Part shown: piece after piece, positions 1 through 8,718 of the stretch
Layout: the number at the start of each line of letters is the position of its first letter
How positions within the stretch are numbered: position 1 is the first letter of the stretch
Source: Gemmatimonadota bacterium
GTDB lineage: Bacteria; Gemmatimonadota; Gemmatimonadetes; Longimicrobiales; Gaopeijiaceae
Assembly: GCA_016873995.1 (NCBI GenBank)
Contig: VGVR01000009.1
Coordinates: 30,321 to 94,320, forward strand
Direction of reading: 5' to 3'
DNA length: 64,000 bases
Position numbers and translations under genes: made by a program
Notes under the pieces: model-generated
What the model saw: the letters and a program-made list of their open reading frames with translations, nothing else
Database searches by the model: none
Told to the model about the DNA's origin: nothing

Positions 1-2
1 TG

Positions 3-197
3 TCCGATGCCGATTTAGCGGCGGACGTGGAGATGTTCGGTCGGAAGTCGTCCAAGGGGGCGTTCATCGTCAACAACGTACTGGCTGGGCACGCCGCCTA
101 CCGCACGCAGCTCTTCTGCTATCTGAAGTCGTGCGGCCGCGAGGAGCTCAACACGATGAACCTGTGGGTGGGCATGGACGCGCCCATGGGGGCGTAG
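3..197 (+). CDS. DinB-family protein, C-terminal fragment
   Basis: The window opens inside a reading frame of 64 codons that ends at a TAG. The fragment contains a His-rich helix-like stretch (AGHAAYRTQLFCYL) followed by a Trp-containing tail. This resembles the last metal-binding helix and C-terminus of DinB/YfiT-type four-helix-bundle proteins, a family that includes metal-dependent thiol transferases and many uncharacterised stress proteins. The rest of the gene lies upstream of the window, so length and metal ligands cannot be checked. The next gene is convergent. The family call rests on a short stretch and is moderate. Confidence 0.5.
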   Translation, partial: SDADLAADVEMFGRKSSKGAFIVNNVLAGHAAYRTQLFCYLKSCGREELNTMNLWVGMDAPMGA

Positions 198-264
198 CGC
201 GCTTCGGGTGTCGACGATGTGCCGCCGACCGAGGTGACGGTCGCGCCTGGGCGACGGTGAACGA

Positions 265-942
265 TCAGCCGAGCGGAACGCTCACGAAGAGCACGTGCGA
301 GTTGAGCCCGGGGTTCACGTCCGCGAGTCCGGCATTGGAGACGTGATGCCGACGATACCCGAACGTCGCTCCGGACGACGCGGGCCACGGGAAGCGTAGT
401 CCGAGGCCGACTTCGCCCACGAAGTTCATGCGCGCTCCGTTGGCCGCGAGCGCGGGGGTTCCGAACCACAGGAGCCCTACGGCGAGGTCGGCTTCGGCGC
501 GGAATCGGCCCAGGCCGACCCAGCCTCGCAGTCCCGCGGGCTTCGCGCCCAAGCCGAGCGTGGACCGTCGCTCGGCCGTCGAGGGAAGGGACCACCCCGC
601 CCGGGTTCGGATGGCCGCCTCAACAGGGTTGTTCCGGAGGATGAGGAGCGGAACGAGGCGCAGTTGGTACTCGAGCCCCGACCGGTGACCCAGCCGGAGG
701 GGGATCGCGAGCTCGAGCTCCAGCGCCGTGACCGACACGGGTGCGAGCAGGTCCTGGCCTCCGCAGACGGAGCAGGGTGGGGGGTGCGCCGAGGTGCTCG
801 AGCCCACCGAGTGCGTCAGCGTGACCGCGAGGCGGCTGTCGTCCGTTTGGGCGTCCAGCGTGCCGGCGAACGCAAAGCTGGCCGTTGCCGCCATGACGGT
901 GCGCGCCCAGGTCCGTGGCTGGAGATTCCGATTCGGGCGCAT
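265..942 (-). CDS. PagL-like acyloxyacyl hydrolase, outer-membrane beta-barrel
   Basis: The protein has 225 residues, with a signal peptide of about 32 residues ending in LDAQ. The body has alternating aromatic/hydrophobic strands and a C-terminal HHVSNAGLADVNPGL segment. That is the His-x-Ser-Asn motif of PagL/acyloxyacyl hydrolases, outer-membrane barrels that remove an acyl chain from lipid A. In Pseudomonas PagL a Glu 12 residues after the Ser completes the triad; here that position is Asn, so full activity is uncertain. The ATG at 942 was chosen because it begins a plausible signal peptide; upstream codons read as non-coding Arg-rich sequence. It is divergent from the succinate dehydrogenase operon and convergent with the DinB fragment. 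Confidence 0.7.
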   Translation of the reverse strand: MRPNRNLQPRTWARTVMAATASFAFAGTLDAQTDDSRLAVTLTHSVGSSTSAHPPPCSVCGGQDLLAPVSVTALELELAIPLRLGHRSGLEYQLRLVPLLILRNNPVEAAIRTRAGWSLPSTAERRSTLGLGAKPAGLRGWVGLGRFRAEADLAVGLLWFGTPALAANGARMNFVGEVGLGLRFPWPASSGATFGYRRHHVSNAGLADVNPGLNSHVLFVSVPLG

Positions 943-1080
943 CTCCAATAGTAGGCGATACGGCCGGTTGCCGTCCGCCCCTCGCGCGGCATATTTCGGC
1001 GGCCTTGCGACCGGGGCCGCCGACTTCGGGCCTTCCCGGCGCGTGCAACGTCGTCCGCGAAGGACTCGAAAGGGGATTCG

Positions 1081-1914
1081 ATGCCGTCCATGCCGGCCCT
1101 GCCGCACAAAGTCACGGCGCTTCCGGTCAAGCGTAGCTTCGGCGAGACCATGCGGACCGACGCATGGTGGATCCAGCCCGTCGCCGTCGGCCTCGGCTTC
1201 TTGGCCTTCATCGTCTACTCGACCTGGGCCGCCCTACAGGGCGGTTTCTATCATTCCGGCAACCTGCTGTCGCCTTTCTACTCGCCGGAGCTCTGGTATC
1301 CGGCGGGTGCGCCGTCCGAGCACGCGCTCTTCGGCGCGCAGCCGGGGTGGTGGCCGAGCTTCCTACCGTATTCGCCCGCGATGGTGATCCTGTGGGCGCC
1401 GGTGAGCTTCCGTCTCACCTGCTACTACTACCGCGGCGCCTACTACAAGGCGTACTGGCCAGGTCCGCCGTCGTGCTCCGTCGGCACGCCCGGCACTGGC
1501 TACATCGGCGAGCGGCGCTTCCCGCTCATCCTGCAGAACATCCATCGTTACACGCTCCCGTTTGCGCTCATCCTGCTGGTCTTCCTGTTGATGGATGCGT
1601 GGAACGCGCTCTGGTTCGCGACCGCGGCGGGCGGTGAAGAGTTCGGCGTCAGCATCGGTACGCTCGTGCTCACTCTCAACGTGACGCTGCTCGGCGCGTA
1701 CACGTTCGGCTGCCACTCGCTGCGCCACCTCGTGGGGGGCGGCATCGACCGTCTCGCGGGACGGCCCGTGCGACGCACTACGTACGAGTGCGTGAGCTGG
1801 TGCAACAAGCGCCATATGCGCTTCGCCTGGTTCTCTCTCTTCTGGGTCGGCTTCTCCGACGTCTACGTCCGGCTCTGCGCGATGGGGATCTGGTCCGACC
1901 TGAGGCTCTTCTGA
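1081..1914 (+). CDS. sdhC: succinate dehydrogenase membrane-anchor subunit (Sdh1-type)
   Basis: This 277-residue integral membrane protein has about five hydrophobic segments (near residues 33-53, 97-113, 155-175, 190-215 and 247-268). The CYYYRGAYYKAYW and RFPLILQNIHRY segments resemble the single large membrane anchor of actinobacterial Sdh1-type complexes rather than separate SdhC and SdhD. His155, His212, His216 and His245 are candidate haem or quinone ligands. The protein should hold the SdhAB head on the inner membrane and pass electrons between succinate and the quinone pool. Its TGA overlaps the sdhA ATG by one base. An alternative start at Met24 (position 1150) would remove a segment that looks conserved, so the upstream ATG is kept. 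Confidence 0.82.
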   Translation: MPSMPALPHKVTALPVKRSFGETMRTDAWWIQPVAVGLGFLAFIVYSTWAALQGGFYHSGNLLSPFYSPELWYPAGAPSEHALFGAQPGWWPSFLPYSPAMVILWAPVSFRLTCYYYRGAYYKAYWPGPPSCSVGTPGTGYIGERRFPLILQNIHRYTLPFALILLVFLLMDAWNALWFATAAGGEEFGVSIGTLVLTLNVTLLGAYTFGCHSLRHLVGGGIDRLAGRPVRRTTYECVSWCNKRHMRFAWFSLFWVGFSDVYVRLCAMGIWSDLRLF

Positions 1915-3734
1915 TGTCGGCTCACCAGACGTTCGAGCACGACGTCATCGTCATCGGCGCAGGGGGCGCCGGCCTCCGTGCTGCTATCGCCGCGGCGGCG
2001 GGTGGAGCGAAGGTCGGCTTGGTCTGCAAGTCGCTGCTCGGCAAAGCGCACACCGTCATGGCCGAGGGCGGCGTAGCCGCCGCGCTCTCCAACGCGGACG
2101 ACCGCGACAGCTGGAAGGTGCATTTCGCGGATACCATGCGCGGCGGCCAGTACCTGAACTCCTGGCGCATGGCCGAGCTGCACGCCAAGGAAGCTCCGGA
2201 CCGCGTGCGCGAGCTGGAGGCCTGGGGGGCGCTGCTCGACCGCACCAAGGATGGTCGCATCAACCAGCGCAACTTCGGCGGACACAAGTACCCGCGCCTC
2301 GCGCACGTCGGCGACCGCACGGGCCTCGAGATGATCCGCACCCTCCAGGACCACGGGATCCATCAGGGGATCGACGTGCACATGGAGGTGACGGTCACCA
2401 AGCTGCTCGTGGACGGTGGCCGCTGCGTGGGCGCGTTCGCCTACGACCGCGAGCGCGGTCGCTTCAAGGTCTTCAAGGCCAAGGCGGTGGTGCTCGCCAC
2501 GGGCGGCATCGGCCGGGCCTATCTGATCACGAGCAACAGTTGGGAGTACTCGGGCGACGGCCACTCGCTCGCGTACCACGCCGGCGCCGAGCTGGTGGAC
2601 ATGGAGTTCGTGCAGTTCCACCCGACCGGCATGGTGTGGCCGCCGAGCGTGCGCGGCATCCTGGTCACGGAGGGCGTGCGCGGCGAAGGCGGCGTGCTCA
2701 AGAACAGCGAGGGGCGCCGCTTCATGTTCGACGACATCCCGCCGCTCTATCAGGGGCAGACGGCGGACTCGCCCGAGGAGGGGTGGCGCTACGTGATCGG
2801 CGACAAGAGCGCGCGCCGTCCGCCCGAGCTGCTCACCCGCGACCACGTCGCGCGCAAGATCGTCAAGGAAGTGAAGGAGGGGCGGGGGAGCCCGCACGGC
2901 GGAGTCTTCCTCGACATCGCCTGGATCAAGCAGCACATCAAGGACTCCGAGGCGCACATCAAGAAGAAGCTCCCGAGCATGTACCACCAGTTCAAGGAAC
3001 TGGCGGGCATCGACATCACCAAGGAGCCCATGGAAGTCGGGCCAACCACGCACTACGTGATGGGTGGCATCCGCGTGGACGCGGACTCGCAGATGTCGAC
3101 CACCGTGAAGGGCCTGTTCGCGGCGGGCGAGTGCGGCGGTGGGCTGCATGGCGCGAACCGGCTGGGCGGCAATTCGCTCTCCGATCTGCTGGTCTTCGGC
3201 AAGCGCGCCGGCGAGTATGCCGCGACATTCGCCAACTCCAACGGCCAGGTGAAGATCGGAGACGATCAGATCGCGCTGGCGGAGAAGGAGGCTCTCGCGC
3301 CGCTCGAGCGAGATGCGGGGGCGGACGTCGGTCCGTTCCGCCTCCAGTACGAGCTCCAGCAGCTCATGCAGGACAAAGCGGGCATCTCGCGCGAGGAGAA
3401 GGAGCTCACGGAGGCGCTCGAGGGGATCCAGAAGTTCAAGGCTCGCGCAGCGGTGATGGGCGCGGGTGGCAGCCGCGAGTACAACCCCGGCTGGCACACC
3501 GCGCTCGACCTGCACAACCTGCTCACCGTGTCCGAGGCGGTGGCGCTCGCCGCGCGCGAGCGGAAGGAGAGCCGTGGCGCGCACGCGCGCGGCGACTATC
3601 AGGCGAAGGATGCCGAGTGGGGCAAGTACAACCTCGTCATCAAGAAGGCGCGGGACGGGAGCATGGAGATCCGCAAAGAGCCGATCTCCGCAGTTCGCCA
3701 AGACCTTCAGGACATCATCAAGGAGCAGGGCTGA
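1914..3734 (+). CDS. sdhA: succinate dehydrogenase flavoprotein subunit
   Basis: This 606-residue flavoprotein oxidises succinate to fumarate. The N-terminal GAGGAG dinucleotide motif (residues 15-20) binds FAD. His46 in KAHTVMAEGG is positioned as the residue that carries covalent FAD. FHPTGM and GANRLGGNSLSDLLVFG are the substrate-site and FAD-site signatures of the fumarate reductase/succinate dehydrogenase family. The start overlaps the sdhC stop (TGATG) and the end overlaps the sdhB start, so the three genes form one operon. In this order (anchor, flavoprotein, iron-sulfur) they match Sdh1-type loci. The physiological direction cannot be told from sequence. Confidence 0.95.
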   Translation: MSAHQTFEHDVIVIGAGGAGLRAAIAAAAGGAKVGLVCKSLLGKAHTVMAEGGVAAALSNADDRDSWKVHFADTMRGGQYLNSWRMAELHAKEAPDRVRELEAWGALLDRTKDGRINQRNFGGHKYPRLAHVGDRTGLEMIRTLQDHGIHQGIDVHMEVTVTKLLVDGGRCVGAFAYDRERGRFKVFKAKAVVLATGGIGRAYLITSNSWEYSGDGHSLAYHAGAELVDMEFVQFHPTGMVWPPSVRGILVTEGVRGEGGVLKNSEGRRFMFDDIPPLYQGQTADSPEEGWRYVIGDKSARRPPELLTRDHVARKIVKEVKEGRGSPHGGVFLDIAWIKQHIKDSEAHIKKKLPSMYHQFKELAGIDITKEPMEVGPTTHYVMGGIRVDADSQMSTTVKGLFAAGECGGGLHGANRLGGNSLSDLLVFGKRAGEYAATFANSNGQVKIGDDQIALAEKEALAPLERDAGADVGPFRLQYELQQLMQDKAGISREEKELTEALEGIQKFKARAAVMGAGGSREYNPGWHTALDLHNLLTVSEAVALAARERKESRGAHARGDYQAKDAEWGKYNLVIKKARDGSMEIRKEPISAVRQDLQDIIKEQG

Positions 3735-4498
3735 TGGCGGAGACAAGCGGTCAACGCCAGTTCCAGGTCTGGCGCGGCAATTCGTCCGGTGGCGAGCTGA
3801 AGAGCTACCAGGTCGACGTCGGTCCCGGATACGTGGTGCTCGATGCCATCCACCAGATCCAGGCGGAGCAGGCCAACGACCTCGCCGTCCGCTGGAACTG
3901 CAAGGCGGGCAAGTGTGGCTCCTGCTCGGCCGAGATCAACGGGTCTCCTCGCCTGATGTGCATGACCCGCGTAGACCAGCTCCCCGCGGACCAGCCAATC
4001 ACCGTCGAGCCCATGCGCACGTTCCCGAGCGTGAAAGACCTCGTGACCGACGTGTCGTGGAACTACGAGGTGAAGCGGTCGATCCAGAAGTTCATGCCTG
4101 CGAAGCCCGATGCGCCGGACGGCACCTGGCGGATGGAGCAGTACGACGTCGAGCGCCCGCAGGAGTTCCGGAAGTGCATCGAGTGCTTCCTCTGTCAGAA
4201 CGTATGCCACGTGCTGCGCGACCATCACCTGCACGACAAATTCGCGGGGCCGCGCCACTACGTGTACGTTGCGAACCTGGAGATGAACCCGATCGACACG
4301 GGGGACCGTGTCGCCCAGCTGCGTGAGGAGCTCGGCATCGGGTACTGCAACATCACCAAGTGCTGCACGAAGGTGTGCCCCGAGCACATCACCATCACCG
4401 ACAACGCGATCATTCCGCTCAAGGAGCGCCTGGTCGACCGCTCGTACGATCCGGTCGCGAAGCTGCTGGGAGTCGGCGAAGGGGCAGGGAAGGAGTAG
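3734..4498 (+). CDS. sdhB: succinate dehydrogenase iron-sulfur subunit
   Basis: This 254-residue protein carries electrons from FAD in SdhA to the membrane quinone. Cys56, Cys61, Cys64 and Cys76 form the plant-ferredoxin [2Fe-2S] site. The C-terminal half has CIECFLCQNVC (Cys148, 151, 154, 158) and CNITKCCTKVCPEH (Cys205, Cys210/211, Cys215) for the [4Fe-4S] and [3Fe-4S] clusters. All expected ligands are present and the length is usual for the family. The ATG overlaps the sdhA TGA by one base. It is the last gene of the operon; 77 bases separate it from the next gene. Confidence 0.95.
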   Translation: MAETSGQRQFQVWRGNSSGGELKSYQVDVGPGYVVLDAIHQIQAEQANDLAVRWNCKAGKCGSCSAEINGSPRLMCMTRVDQLPADQPITVEPMRTFPSVKDLVTDVSWNYEVKRSIQKFMPAKPDAPDGTWRMEQYDVERPQEFRKCIECFLCQNVCHVLRDHHLHDKFAGPRHYVYVANLEMNPIDTGDRVAQLREELGIGYCNITKCCTKVCPEHITITDNAIIPLKERLVDRSYDPVAKLLGVGEGAGKE

Positions 4499-4575
4499 TC
4501 GGCAGGATCGACGGCGGCGAACGCCGCCACGTGACGGCGTCGCGGACTTCTGGTCCGGCCGCCCGGAGGTGGACC

Positions 4576-5649
4576 ATGAGGCTCGCGCTCGCGCTGCTCG
4601 TCTCGTCCCTGGTCGCGCCCTGGCCGGCCGCCGCTCAGCAGCAGCACCTGCCCCACCACTACTTCCAGCTCGGCGACTTCGCGCTCGAGCGCGGCGGCAC
4701 GCTCCCCGGCGCGCAGGTGCTCTACGTCACGCACGGCACGCTGAACGCGGACCGCTCCAACGCGATCCTCGTCCCGTCGTGGTACGGCGGCAACCACCAC
4801 GGCTACGACTTCCTGATCGGAGGGGACCGCGCGATCGACCCCGCCGACTGGTTCGTCATCGTCACGGAGATGTTCGCGAGCGGCGGCTCGACCTCGCCGA
4901 GCAACATGTCGCCACCGCGCACGCACGCGACGTTTCCAGAGGTCACCATCCGCGACAACGTGGAAGCTACGCGCCGCCTGGTGACGGAGGCGTTCGGCAT
5001 CACGCACCTGCGCGCCATCATCGGCTTCTCCATGGGGGCCGAGCAGGCGTTCCAGTGGGCGGTGTCGCACCCCGATTTCATGGACCTGATCGTGCCGATC
5101 GCGGGGACCGCAAAGACGTACCCGCACGGCATCGTTCGCCTCGAGAGCGCGCTCACGCTCATCACGCAGGATCCCGAGATCCTCGCGGGGCGCGACACGC
5201 TCTCGACCGCGGGCACGCGAGCATGGTCCCTGCACTGGTCCGCCTGGACGCGCTCCACCGAGTGGTGGAGGCGTGAGATCTTCCGCTCCGGCGCGACGCC
5301 GACGGTGGAGGCGGTGATCGCGGCCGCCTCCCGCAGGGCGCCCGGTTTCCGGCCGCACGACAGCGTGGTGCAGGGGCGCGTCTGGCAGCTGCACGACATC
5401 GGTGACACGCCCGGCTTCGGCGGGGACGTCGAGCGCGCGCTCGCGTCCATCCGGGCGCGCGTGCTCTACCTGCCCGGCGCGACCGACATGTACTTCCCAC
5501 TCACCGACGCCGAGTACGAGCGCTCGTTCCTCCGAAACGTGGAGTTCGTGCCGATTCCGTCGGTGTGGGGCCATATGGCTGGCGGCGGGTCCGACCCGGC
5601 CGACCGTGCGTTCCTGAACGAAGTGATCGGACGAGAGCTACGGCGCTGA
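4576..5649 (+). CDS. secreted alpha/beta-hydrolase, homoserine O-acetyltransferase (MetX)-like
   Basis: This 357-residue protein starts with a clear signal peptide (residues 1-20, ending PAAAQ), so unlike true MetX it should act outside the cytoplasm. The fold resembles MetX: a nucleophile elbow GFSMGAEQA with Ser152, an acid Asp304 in GATDMYF, and His333 in GHMAG. GTLNADRSNAILVPSW near the N-terminus is like the MetX oxyanion region. An export signal and a lone gene context argue against methionine synthesis; an esterase or hydrolase of unknown substrate is more likely. The ATG at 4576 follows a GGAGGTGG ribosome-binding site. A cupin gene follows after 25 bases. Confidence 0.8.
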   Translation: MRLALALLVSSLVAPWPAAAQQQHLPHHYFQLGDFALERGGTLPGAQVLYVTHGTLNADRSNAILVPSWYGGNHHGYDFLIGGDRAIDPADWFVIVTEMFASGGSTSPSNMSPPRTHATFPEVTIRDNVEATRRLVTEAFGITHLRAIIGFSMGAEQAFQWAVSHPDFMDLIVPIAGTAKTYPHGIVRLESALTLITQDPEILAGRDTLSTAGTRAWSLHWSAWTRSTEWWRREIFRSGATPTVEAVIAAASRRAPGFRPHDSVVQGRVWQLHDIGDTPGFGGDVERALASIRARVLYLPGATDMYFPLTDAEYERSFLRNVEFVPIPSVWGHMAGGGSDPADRAFLNEVIGRELRR

Positions 5650-5674
5650 CCGCATCCTACACGGAGGTTCGAAG

Positions 5675-6154
5675 ATGAAGACTCTGGCTTCGCATGTCGT
5701 CACCGCGGGCGCGGCGGCCCTCTTGGCCTCTGGCGCCACGTACGTCGCGCTCGGACGGACACCCGCCGACGCATCGACGCCTGAAGCCGCTGCTGCGCCG
5801 GCCCCGAGCCAGGCTGCCACCGGCGACGCGCAGCAGACGGTGCTCTTCGAGACGACCATGACGGACGTGCTCGGCCGCGTCGCATCGATGCGCGAGCTCG
5901 TGCGGGCTCCCGGCCTGGCGGGCACGCCGCACCGGCACCCCGGCAGCCACACCTTCGGCTACGTGCTCGAGGGGACGTACGAGGTGCAGGTGGACGACGG
6001 TCCAGTGCGGCGGCTCGGGCCCGGCGAGGTCTTCTACGAGTACCCGGGGGCCCTGCACGCCGTCTCGCGGAACGGGAGCGCGACTGAGCCGGTTCGCTAC
6101 CTGGTCTTTCAGGTGTCGGACACGACGTTGCCGGCGACCGTGCAGGAGCCGTAG
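5675..6154 (+). CDS. exported single-domain cupin protein
   Basis: This 159-residue protein has an N-terminal hydrophobic export segment and a low-complexity Ala/Pro linker (to about residue 48). One cupin barrel follows: HRHPGSHTFGYVLEG forms the first motif and PGALH the second, giving His and Glu/Gly positions typical of a metal site. Such proteins are often annotated as periplasmic cupins of unknown substrate. GGAGG lies 8 bases before the ATG. It is close behind the MetX-like hydrolase and probably cotranscribed with it. A GC-rich hairpin follows the stop codon directly. Confidence 0.8.
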   Translation: MKTLASHVVTAGAAALLASGATYVALGRTPADASTPEAAAAPAPSQAATGDAQQTVLFETTMTDVLGRVASMRELVRAPGLAGTPHRHPGSHTFGYVLEGTYEVQVDDGPVRRLGPGEVFYEYPGALHAVSRNGSATEPVRYLVFQVSDTTLPATVQEP

Positions 6155-6157
6155 GGG

Positions 6158-6184
6158 GGGGCGGGGGGAGCGCCCGCCCCTTTC
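6158..6184 (+). terminator. probable intrinsic terminator after the cupin gene
   Basis: Just after the cupin stop, GGGGCGGG pairs with CCCGCCCC across a 7-base loop, and TTTC follows. The stem is strong but the T tract is short, so this is a likely rather than certain intrinsic terminator. Confidence 0.55.
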
Positions 6185-6286
6185 GAGAACAGGGAGTCCC
6201 GCCCCCCACCCCCCCCGCCAGCATAGCCGTCCCGAAAACCGCCCCCTAGATTGCGGATTTGCGTCTCCTGCCGGGAGCGTGATCGG

Positions 6287-8671
6287 GTGAAGGCATTCGC
6301 AGCGGGAACCGCGGCACTGGGCATATGGCTCGCCGCCATCGGCGCGCCCGGCGGCACGGGCGCGCCCGGCCCCGGCCAGCCCTCAGCCCATCCGGCCGCT
6401 TCGGCGACCGACGACGCCACCGAGGCCATCGAGCGCTACTGCGTCGGCTGCCACAACGACCGCCGCATGATCGGCAACCTCTCGCTGGAGGACTTCCAGG
6501 CCGAGACGGCCGACCAGTCGGCCGAGACCGCCGAGAAGATGATCGTGAAGCTCCGTGCGGGGATGATGCCCCCGCCGGGGGGGCGGCGTCCGCCTGCGGA
6601 CTCCTTGCTGCAGCTGGTGGAGACGCTCGAGTCGGTGGTCGACCGGGCGGCCGCGCTCGATCCCAATCCGGGCACGCGGCGCTTCCAGCGCCTCAACCGC
6701 GCAGAGTACCAGCGGGTGGTGCGCGACCTGCTCGACTTGGAGGTCGACGCGGCGCGCTGGCTTCCCGCCGACACCTACCTCGGCAACTTCGACAACCTCT
6801 CGGCGGCACAGGGTCTGTCGACGACGCTCCTGGAAGCGTATCTGCGCGCGGCCACCGAGGTCAGTCGGCTCGCGGTCGGCGCGCCCGACGCGCCCGAGAC
6901 GACGAGCAGCTACACGCTTTCGGTCGATGTCTCCCAGCACGCCTGGGACCACGTCGAGGGCACGCCCTTCGGAACGCGCGGCGGCGCAGTGGTCACGCAC
7001 GACTTCCCGGCGGACGGCGACTACGTCATCGAGGCGGTGACTCAGTTTGGCGCGGGTGCGCCCGACACGGACATCGATATCTCCATCGATGGTCGGGGCG
7101 TCGCTCAGCTCGCGCTCGAGCACGGCGACGGCGGCACCGTCCCGATTCGCACGCAGCCCATTTTCGTGCGCGCGGGACAGCATCGCGTGGCAGCGGCCTT
7201 CGTTCGCACGATCGACGGGCCGTACGAGGATCGACTGCGCCCACCCCGCTGGTCGTTCACGGGCGGCGAGGACTCACGCGCGTGGGCCAACTACGGAATG
7301 ACGGTACTCCCTCATCTCACCGAGCTGAGGATCTCGGGTCCGGTGGTGGCGGTGGGAGTCTCCGAGACTGCGAGTCGCCGTGCGGTCTTCACGTGCCGTC
7401 CGACGACGTTGAACGAGGAGCGTCCGTGCGCGGCATCGATCCTGTCGCGGCTCGCTACAGCCGCCTACCGACGCCCGCTCGCCGACGAAGACCTCGCGGG
7501 CCCGATGTCGTTCTACGACCGGGCCGCCGCGGAGGGAGGCTTCGAGGTCGGGGTGCGCACCGGGCTGCAGGCGATCCTCGCGAGTCCGTCGTTCATCTTC
7601 CGGTTGGAGCGGCAGTCGCCCGAGGCGGAGGCCGGTGAGCCTTACCGCTTGGCCGACATCGATCTCGCGAGCAGGCTCTCCTTCTTCCTCTGGGGCACGG
7701 TACCCGACGAGGAGCTGCTCGAGATCGCGGTGGCCGAGAGGCTCTCCGCCCCCGGCGTGCTGGAGGAGCAGGTCGAGCGCATGCTCGCCGACCCCCGCTC
7801 CGAGGCGCTGGCTACCCGCTTCGCCTCGCAGTGGCTCCGACTCCAGGACGCCGACAAGAACAGTCCGGACTCGTACCTCTACCCGGATTTCACGGATCAG
7901 CTGCGCCGCGACATGGTCCGCGAGACGCAGATGTTCTTCTCGCAATTGGTGCGCGAGGACCGGAGCCTCTTCGAAGTCATCACGGCGGACTACACGTTCG
8001 TGAACGATCGGCTCGCCCGTCACTACGGCATTCCCGGCGTAATCGGCGACGAGTTCAGGCGCGTCGAGTACCCGGACGCGACCCGGCGCGGGCTTCTGGG
8101 TCAGGGGAGCGTCCTGTTGCTCACGTCGATGGCGAACCGGACGTCGGCGGTGCTGCGCGGCAAGTGGGTGATGGAGGTGCTGATGGGCGTTCCGCCCCCT
8201 CCTCCTCCGCCGGACGTGCCCGCGTTCGAGACGACACAGGCCGCGGCATCAGGCCGCCTGCTGACGACGCGCGAGCGCATGGAGCAGCACCGCTCGAATC
8301 CCACGTGCAACGCGTGTCACCGGCTCATGGATCCCATTGGCTTGGCGCTCGACAACTTCGACGTCACTGGGCGGTGGCGTACGCGCGAGAACGGCATGCC
8401 GCTCGATACGCACGGCACCTACTACGACGACACCCCGCTGAGCTCGCCGGAGGATCTCAGCGAGGTGTTGCTCAGCCGTCCGCTCCCGATCGCACGCAGT
8501 TTCGCGGCCAACATGCTTGCGTTCGCGATGGGGCGGCGGGTGGAGTACTACGACCAACCGACTGTACGGGCGATCGCTCGGGAGGCCGAGGCGAACGACT
8601 ATCGCCTATCGTCGTTCATCATGGGGGTCGTTGCGAGCGATCCCTTCCAGATGGCCAGTCAACCGAATTAG
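6287..8671 (+). CDS. exported DUF1587/DUF1592/DUF1588/DUF1585 c-type haem protein
   Basis: A 794-residue protein of the planctomycete-type cytochrome family. An export signal covers about residues 1-22. Cys52-x-x-Cys55-His56 (CVGCH) is the first haem site and is followed by the MMPPP segment seen in this family. A DUF1587-like region (QRLNRAEYQRVVRDLL) comes next, then a carbohydrate-binding-like beta segment, DUF1592 (YRRPL onward), DUF1588 with a second haem motif CNACH (Cys674, Cys677, His678), and DUF1585 at the C-terminus. Partners of this type are almost always encoded beside DUF1552 proteins, as here. The biochemical role is unknown. The GTG at 6287 gives the best signal peptide; a TTG at 6251 is the alternative. 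Confidence 0.88.
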   Translation: MKAFAAGTAALGIWLAAIGAPGGTGAPGPGQPSAHPAASATDDATEAIERYCVGCHNDRRMIGNLSLEDFQAETADQSAETAEKMIVKLRAGMMPPPGGRRPPADSLLQLVETLESVVDRAAALDPNPGTRRFQRLNRAEYQRVVRDLLDLEVDAARWLPADTYLGNFDNLSAAQGLSTTLLEAYLRAATEVSRLAVGAPDAPETTSSYTLSVDVSQHAWDHVEGTPFGTRGGAVVTHDFPADGDYVIEAVTQFGAGAPDTDIDISIDGRGVAQLALEHGDGGTVPIRTQPIFVRAGQHRVAAAFVRTIDGPYEDRLRPPRWSFTGGEDSRAWANYGMTVLPHLTELRISGPVVAVGVSETASRRAVFTCRPTTLNEERPCAASILSRLATAAYRRPLADEDLAGPMSFYDRAAAEGGFEVGVRTGLQAILASPSFIFRLERQSPEAEAGEPYRLADIDLASRLSFFLWGTVPDEELLEIAVAERLSAPGVLEEQVERMLADPRSEALATRFASQWLRLQDADKNSPDSYLYPDFTDQLRRDMVRETQMFFSQLVREDRSLFEVITADYTFVNDRLARHYGIPGVIGDEFRRVEYPDATRRGLLGQGSVLLLTSMANRTSAVLRGKWVMEVLMGVPPPPPPPDVPAFETTQAAASGRLLTTRERMEQHRSNPTCNACHRLMDPIGLALDNFDVTGRWRTRENGMPLDTHGTYYDDTPLSSPEDLSEVLLSRPLPIARSFAANMLAFAMGRRVEYYDQPTVRAIAREAEANDYRLSSFIMGVVASDPFQMASQPN

Positions 8672-8718
8672 GTAACCGACACCCGCGACTTCCGCCGCGG
8701 CCACAGGAGCGTGACATC

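Noticed and set aside
4576..5649. Methionine biosynthesis homoserine acetyltransferase
   Set aside because: The signal peptide and lack of other methionine genes point to an exported hydrolase that only shares the fold.
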